Part shown: positions 61,463 through 64,000 of the stretch, piece by piece
Layout of the letters: each line of letters begins with the position of its first letter
How positions within the stretch are numbered: position 1 is the first letter of the stretch
NCBI GenBank assembly: GCA_963693315.1
Contig: OY856186.1
Location: 81,721,040-81,785,039, forward strand
DNA length: 64,000 nt
Source: Diogma glabrata
Taxonomy: Eukaryota; Arthropoda; Insecta; Diptera; Cylindrotomidae
Direction of reading: 5' to 3'
Made by a program: the position numbers and the translations under genes
Notes under the pieces: generated by a model
What the model saw: only the letters and a program-made list of their open reading frames with translations
Database searches by the model: none
Told to the model about the DNA's origin: nothing

Positions 61463-63415
61463 ACTCAGGCCCGACAAGAGGGGAAGGGGGGTTTCCCCCA
61501 GGGTCCGGCTTTTTAAAAGGGCCCGGTGTCTGACCAAATGGAAAATATATATAGACAAAAAACTATTTTTAACCAAAACTAAAGTATATGTGGATTTGAT
61601 CTTCCACTAAATTCTTACCATTAATAAAATACACGATTATTTCGTTGTTTTAATAATGAAACAACGTATTCGCAAAAGTGTAGTTTCGAGATAATTGGGT
61701 TTAAAGATTTTTCGATTTTCTGATTTTCGTAAACTCGGCAGCACTCTTGAATGAATCTTAGAGTATATATAAATATAGAGAGAACATAACTTTAAAATTG
61801 TATGAAGAGAGACATAAGAAATCGTGCTTGCTAATATGTCATATTCAATTTCTCATTTCGCCATTTGCATTTCTGTTTATTTACAACAACCAACTATTGT
61901 ATTAAATTATAAATTAAAAACAATTAAATAATTTAAAACGAAACAAAAAGTACAATCTATTATTTTTAGTTGTGCTAATTTTTATAAAATGAATGAAAAT
62001 AATTACGAGAGTATTTTACATTTATTGTGTTATTTCCAGTGATTTTATAATAGTCAATATTTTATTATTTTATAATGCCAATGTGCAAATATTTAAGCTA
62101 TGTATACATCCTGAAAGTATATTATAAAAACTAGCTGGCGACCAACTTTTCATTATTGTGTAGTTTATTTTTAATAGATAAAAGATTAAAATTTATATAT
62201 TTGGTTAGAATCAAATCCTAATCTGTCATTTTTCTTATTTCTTTTTATATAGTATCAGTGAGGGAGAAACTATTATTTTTTTGTGGTAGGTTTTTTTCTT
62301 ATAGATTTAAAAGAAACTCGCAATAATTGTACAATTTTGAATCAAATGAAAAATTTACGCACGTCTTTGGGAAGACAAACTGGTTTCTCTCTCAGAGAAA
62401 TAAAGGAAAACAAACAAACAAAAAAAACGATTTGACAGAAGATCAATCACGATTAATTTTAGTTGTGGTAGTCGGTTGTGAATGAATAAAGATATTGGAA
62501 AAAAAATTTCTACCAATTAATCTTGACTAATTTCCCCACAGAATATTAAAATTTCACATTGGTACCTGCTGGCTTTTCTACCTAAAAAGAGTTGAAAAGT
62601 CAATCAGGTACCTTATACGTTATTTCATATTTCATATACGTTATTTCATTTTGCATGGAAGTACGATTAAGCCTAAAACTAATTATTGTTGAACTAACGC
62701 ATGATATTCTTACAATTTTTATTTATGTGAACCGGCATATCATGTAGTAATGAATGATGCTTATACAATATTTTAGATTTACCATTTCGTGTGGCGATCG
62801 TAATGTATGTAAAGTATACGACACTGATTTTACCCAAGTTATTATTCTGTAGGAATTGAAATATCGTACATGCATTTACGCTGTTTCAATATTTAACCAA
62901 ATTCAAATTTGCATGTACGTTAATTAACAATATATTAATTTTCACCCCCAGTTATAAAAAAAATTGAAAATGTTAAAATGCCACTTTATAGACATCCTTA
63001 TGGGGAATGCAGCGCAACCATTATATAATAACAACGTATATATGGCATACGTTATTTCATTATTAAAGCGACGATTTAATTTAGGTTTAAATAGGAAGTT
63101 TTTCTTTTCAAAGATGGGTCATATAATAGATGCCACATATGTTATTACAAATATAAGGAAAGGATAAAAAGCGGTTAATTTTGCAAAGTACGATTTTAAA
63201 AAATTAACAGTAACCAAAAAAAGCAAAGTGAGATAGTATTGGTGAACCTGAAAAGACAACGTGAATTAATCCTGTTTTGACCTGCAAAATTTAAAATTAA
63301 ATTTGTTAACTATCTCATTTTATTTTTATTTTCGCTATCCTATCACGAAATATTGGCCTATGTCATATTTTATATGTGTTTAGTTATTAATTCTTTAAAA
63401 AAATGTATAAAAATA

Positions 63416-63546
63416 CAGAATACCAAAGATTTGCGTTCATCAACACCTTAGAACGCATTTTGTTGTGGGACCCTGGTCTTAAAAGGTTTTTATGTGTTGT
63501 TGTGACACATATTGTAATTCCTACTACACAACACATTTTATTAAAA
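63416..63546 (+). mobile_element. Short retroposon, copy 3
   Basis: Matches 11098-11240: GATTTGCGTTCATCAACACC, TTGTGGGACCCTGGTCTTAA, TGTGTTGTTGTGACACATAT and the CATTTTATTAAAAAA tail. The A tail is short here. No clear duplication. Confidence 0.82.
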
Positions 63547-63708
63547 AATTTTATTAACATTCTTGTAAAATTGTTTTTAAACAAATACAACATTTTGATT
63601 TTTGTGATATTATAATTTAATAGGTTAATAAAATAACATAAATGTAAAGAGGGCCCGTAATTCATTTCCCCCGGGACCGGTTTTTCTCTCTACGGCCCTG
63701 GGGATACT

Positions 63709-64000
63709 ACAGCTTTCTTTAATGTATTTATAATTAGAACTACGCGAAATCTATAACGATAGTTACCATTAGATGGTTATTAGCTCGCTATATATCCAGA
63801 ACATTTTGTTTCCAGAGCTGTGGTGAAATTAGCCTTTGCATCAGCGTCGCAATTTGTTTTTTATTAAAACGTACGTTTTAGCGGTGAAAGTGTTAGCATG
63901 TTTCTCTTTGTAAGACTGGGCTTCTACATTCGATTGCAGGTAAAGGGTGGACAAAAAAAAAATGTATCTCAATTTTTCTAATTAGGTAATTAATCTCTGG
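63709..64000. other. No gene recognised
   Basis: The sequence right of the last hAT duplication is AT-rich without a supported feature. Confidence 0.45.

Larger units (their letters stand above)
60238..63700. mobile_element. hAT element with CAGGSCCG ends, hosting another hAT
   Basis: Left end CAGGC|CCGACAAGAG (split by the nested element) and right end, reversed, CAGGGCCGTAGAGAG. The 8-bp GGGATACT flanks both (60230-60237 and 63701-63708). The hAT at 60243-61462 is nested five bases inside the left end and duplicated ACTCAGGC, so the older element's terminus appears twice (60238-60242 and 61466-61470). The 2.2-kb remainder is AT-rich, carries a copy of the short retroposon (63416-63546), and lacks any recognisable transposase. 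Confidence 0.92.

Overview
The window is a transposable-element graveyard from a eukaryotic, probably arthropod (insect-like), genome. This is inferred from its AT-rich composition, the absence of any intact host gene, and the element families present: Copia with a half-tRNA primer site, a tRNA-Trp-primed Gypsy of the CsRn1 type, ZBED-type hAT, MULE, CR1/Jockey-like LINEs and a tRNA-derived short repeat. I found no rRNA, no functional tRNA, no CRISPR array and no convincing complete host gene. The species cannot be named from what is visible.

Layout. 1-4.7 kb: non-coding DNA, a 219-bp palindrome, and a heptanucleotide satellite with a decayed flank. 4.7-7.5 kb: a Copia retrotransposon on the minus strand with almost identical 165-bp LTRs but a deleted gag and broken pol. 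10.3-14.1 kb: an element with long, sub-repeat-rich inverted arms, a 9-bp target duplication and MULE transposase remnants. It contains a poly(A)-tailed short retroposon and one copy of an unclassified ~1.7-kb repeat, here called 'family R'. 14.8-17.6 kb: a retroposon copy, a LINE scrap, a ~330-bp tandem repeat and a (TA)n tract. 17.6-21.8 kb: a ZBED-type hAT transposon (exact 8-bp duplication) carrying a second copy of R. 22.5-24.1 kb: a third R copy. 25.7-26.7 kb: a LINE fragment. 27.9-30.2 kb: a hAT-like element with a smaller one nested inside. 31.8-38.2 kb: a ~275-bp tandem repeat broken by a non-autonomous hAT and by a CsRn1-like Gypsy element lacking most of RT/RNase H. 39.0-44.3 kb: a decayed second Gypsy element (SAP-domain gag) split by a 2.1-kb inverted-repeat element. 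45.7-49.0 kb: a cluster of inverted-repeat elements, one of them mariner-like. 51.6-53.3 kb: a decayed LINE with a PHD-like ORF1. 53.7-54.2 kb: a dimeric tRNA-derived repeat. 54.2-59.4 kb: a fourth, old R copy split by a 4.0-kb hAT-type element that itself carries a LINE 3' end. 59.6-60.2 kb: a tandem repeat. 60.2-63.7 kb: a hAT element with another hAT nested five bases inside its left end.

The genes do not act together as a pathway. Every coding stretch is a pseudogene of a mobile element. What the sequence records is a relative order of insertions, many with target-site duplications that can be read directly. The most unusual items are the MULE with foldback-like arms, family R with its variable ~130-bp core repeats, the foldback at the Copia deletion breakpoint, and the hairpin flanking the Gypsy primer site.
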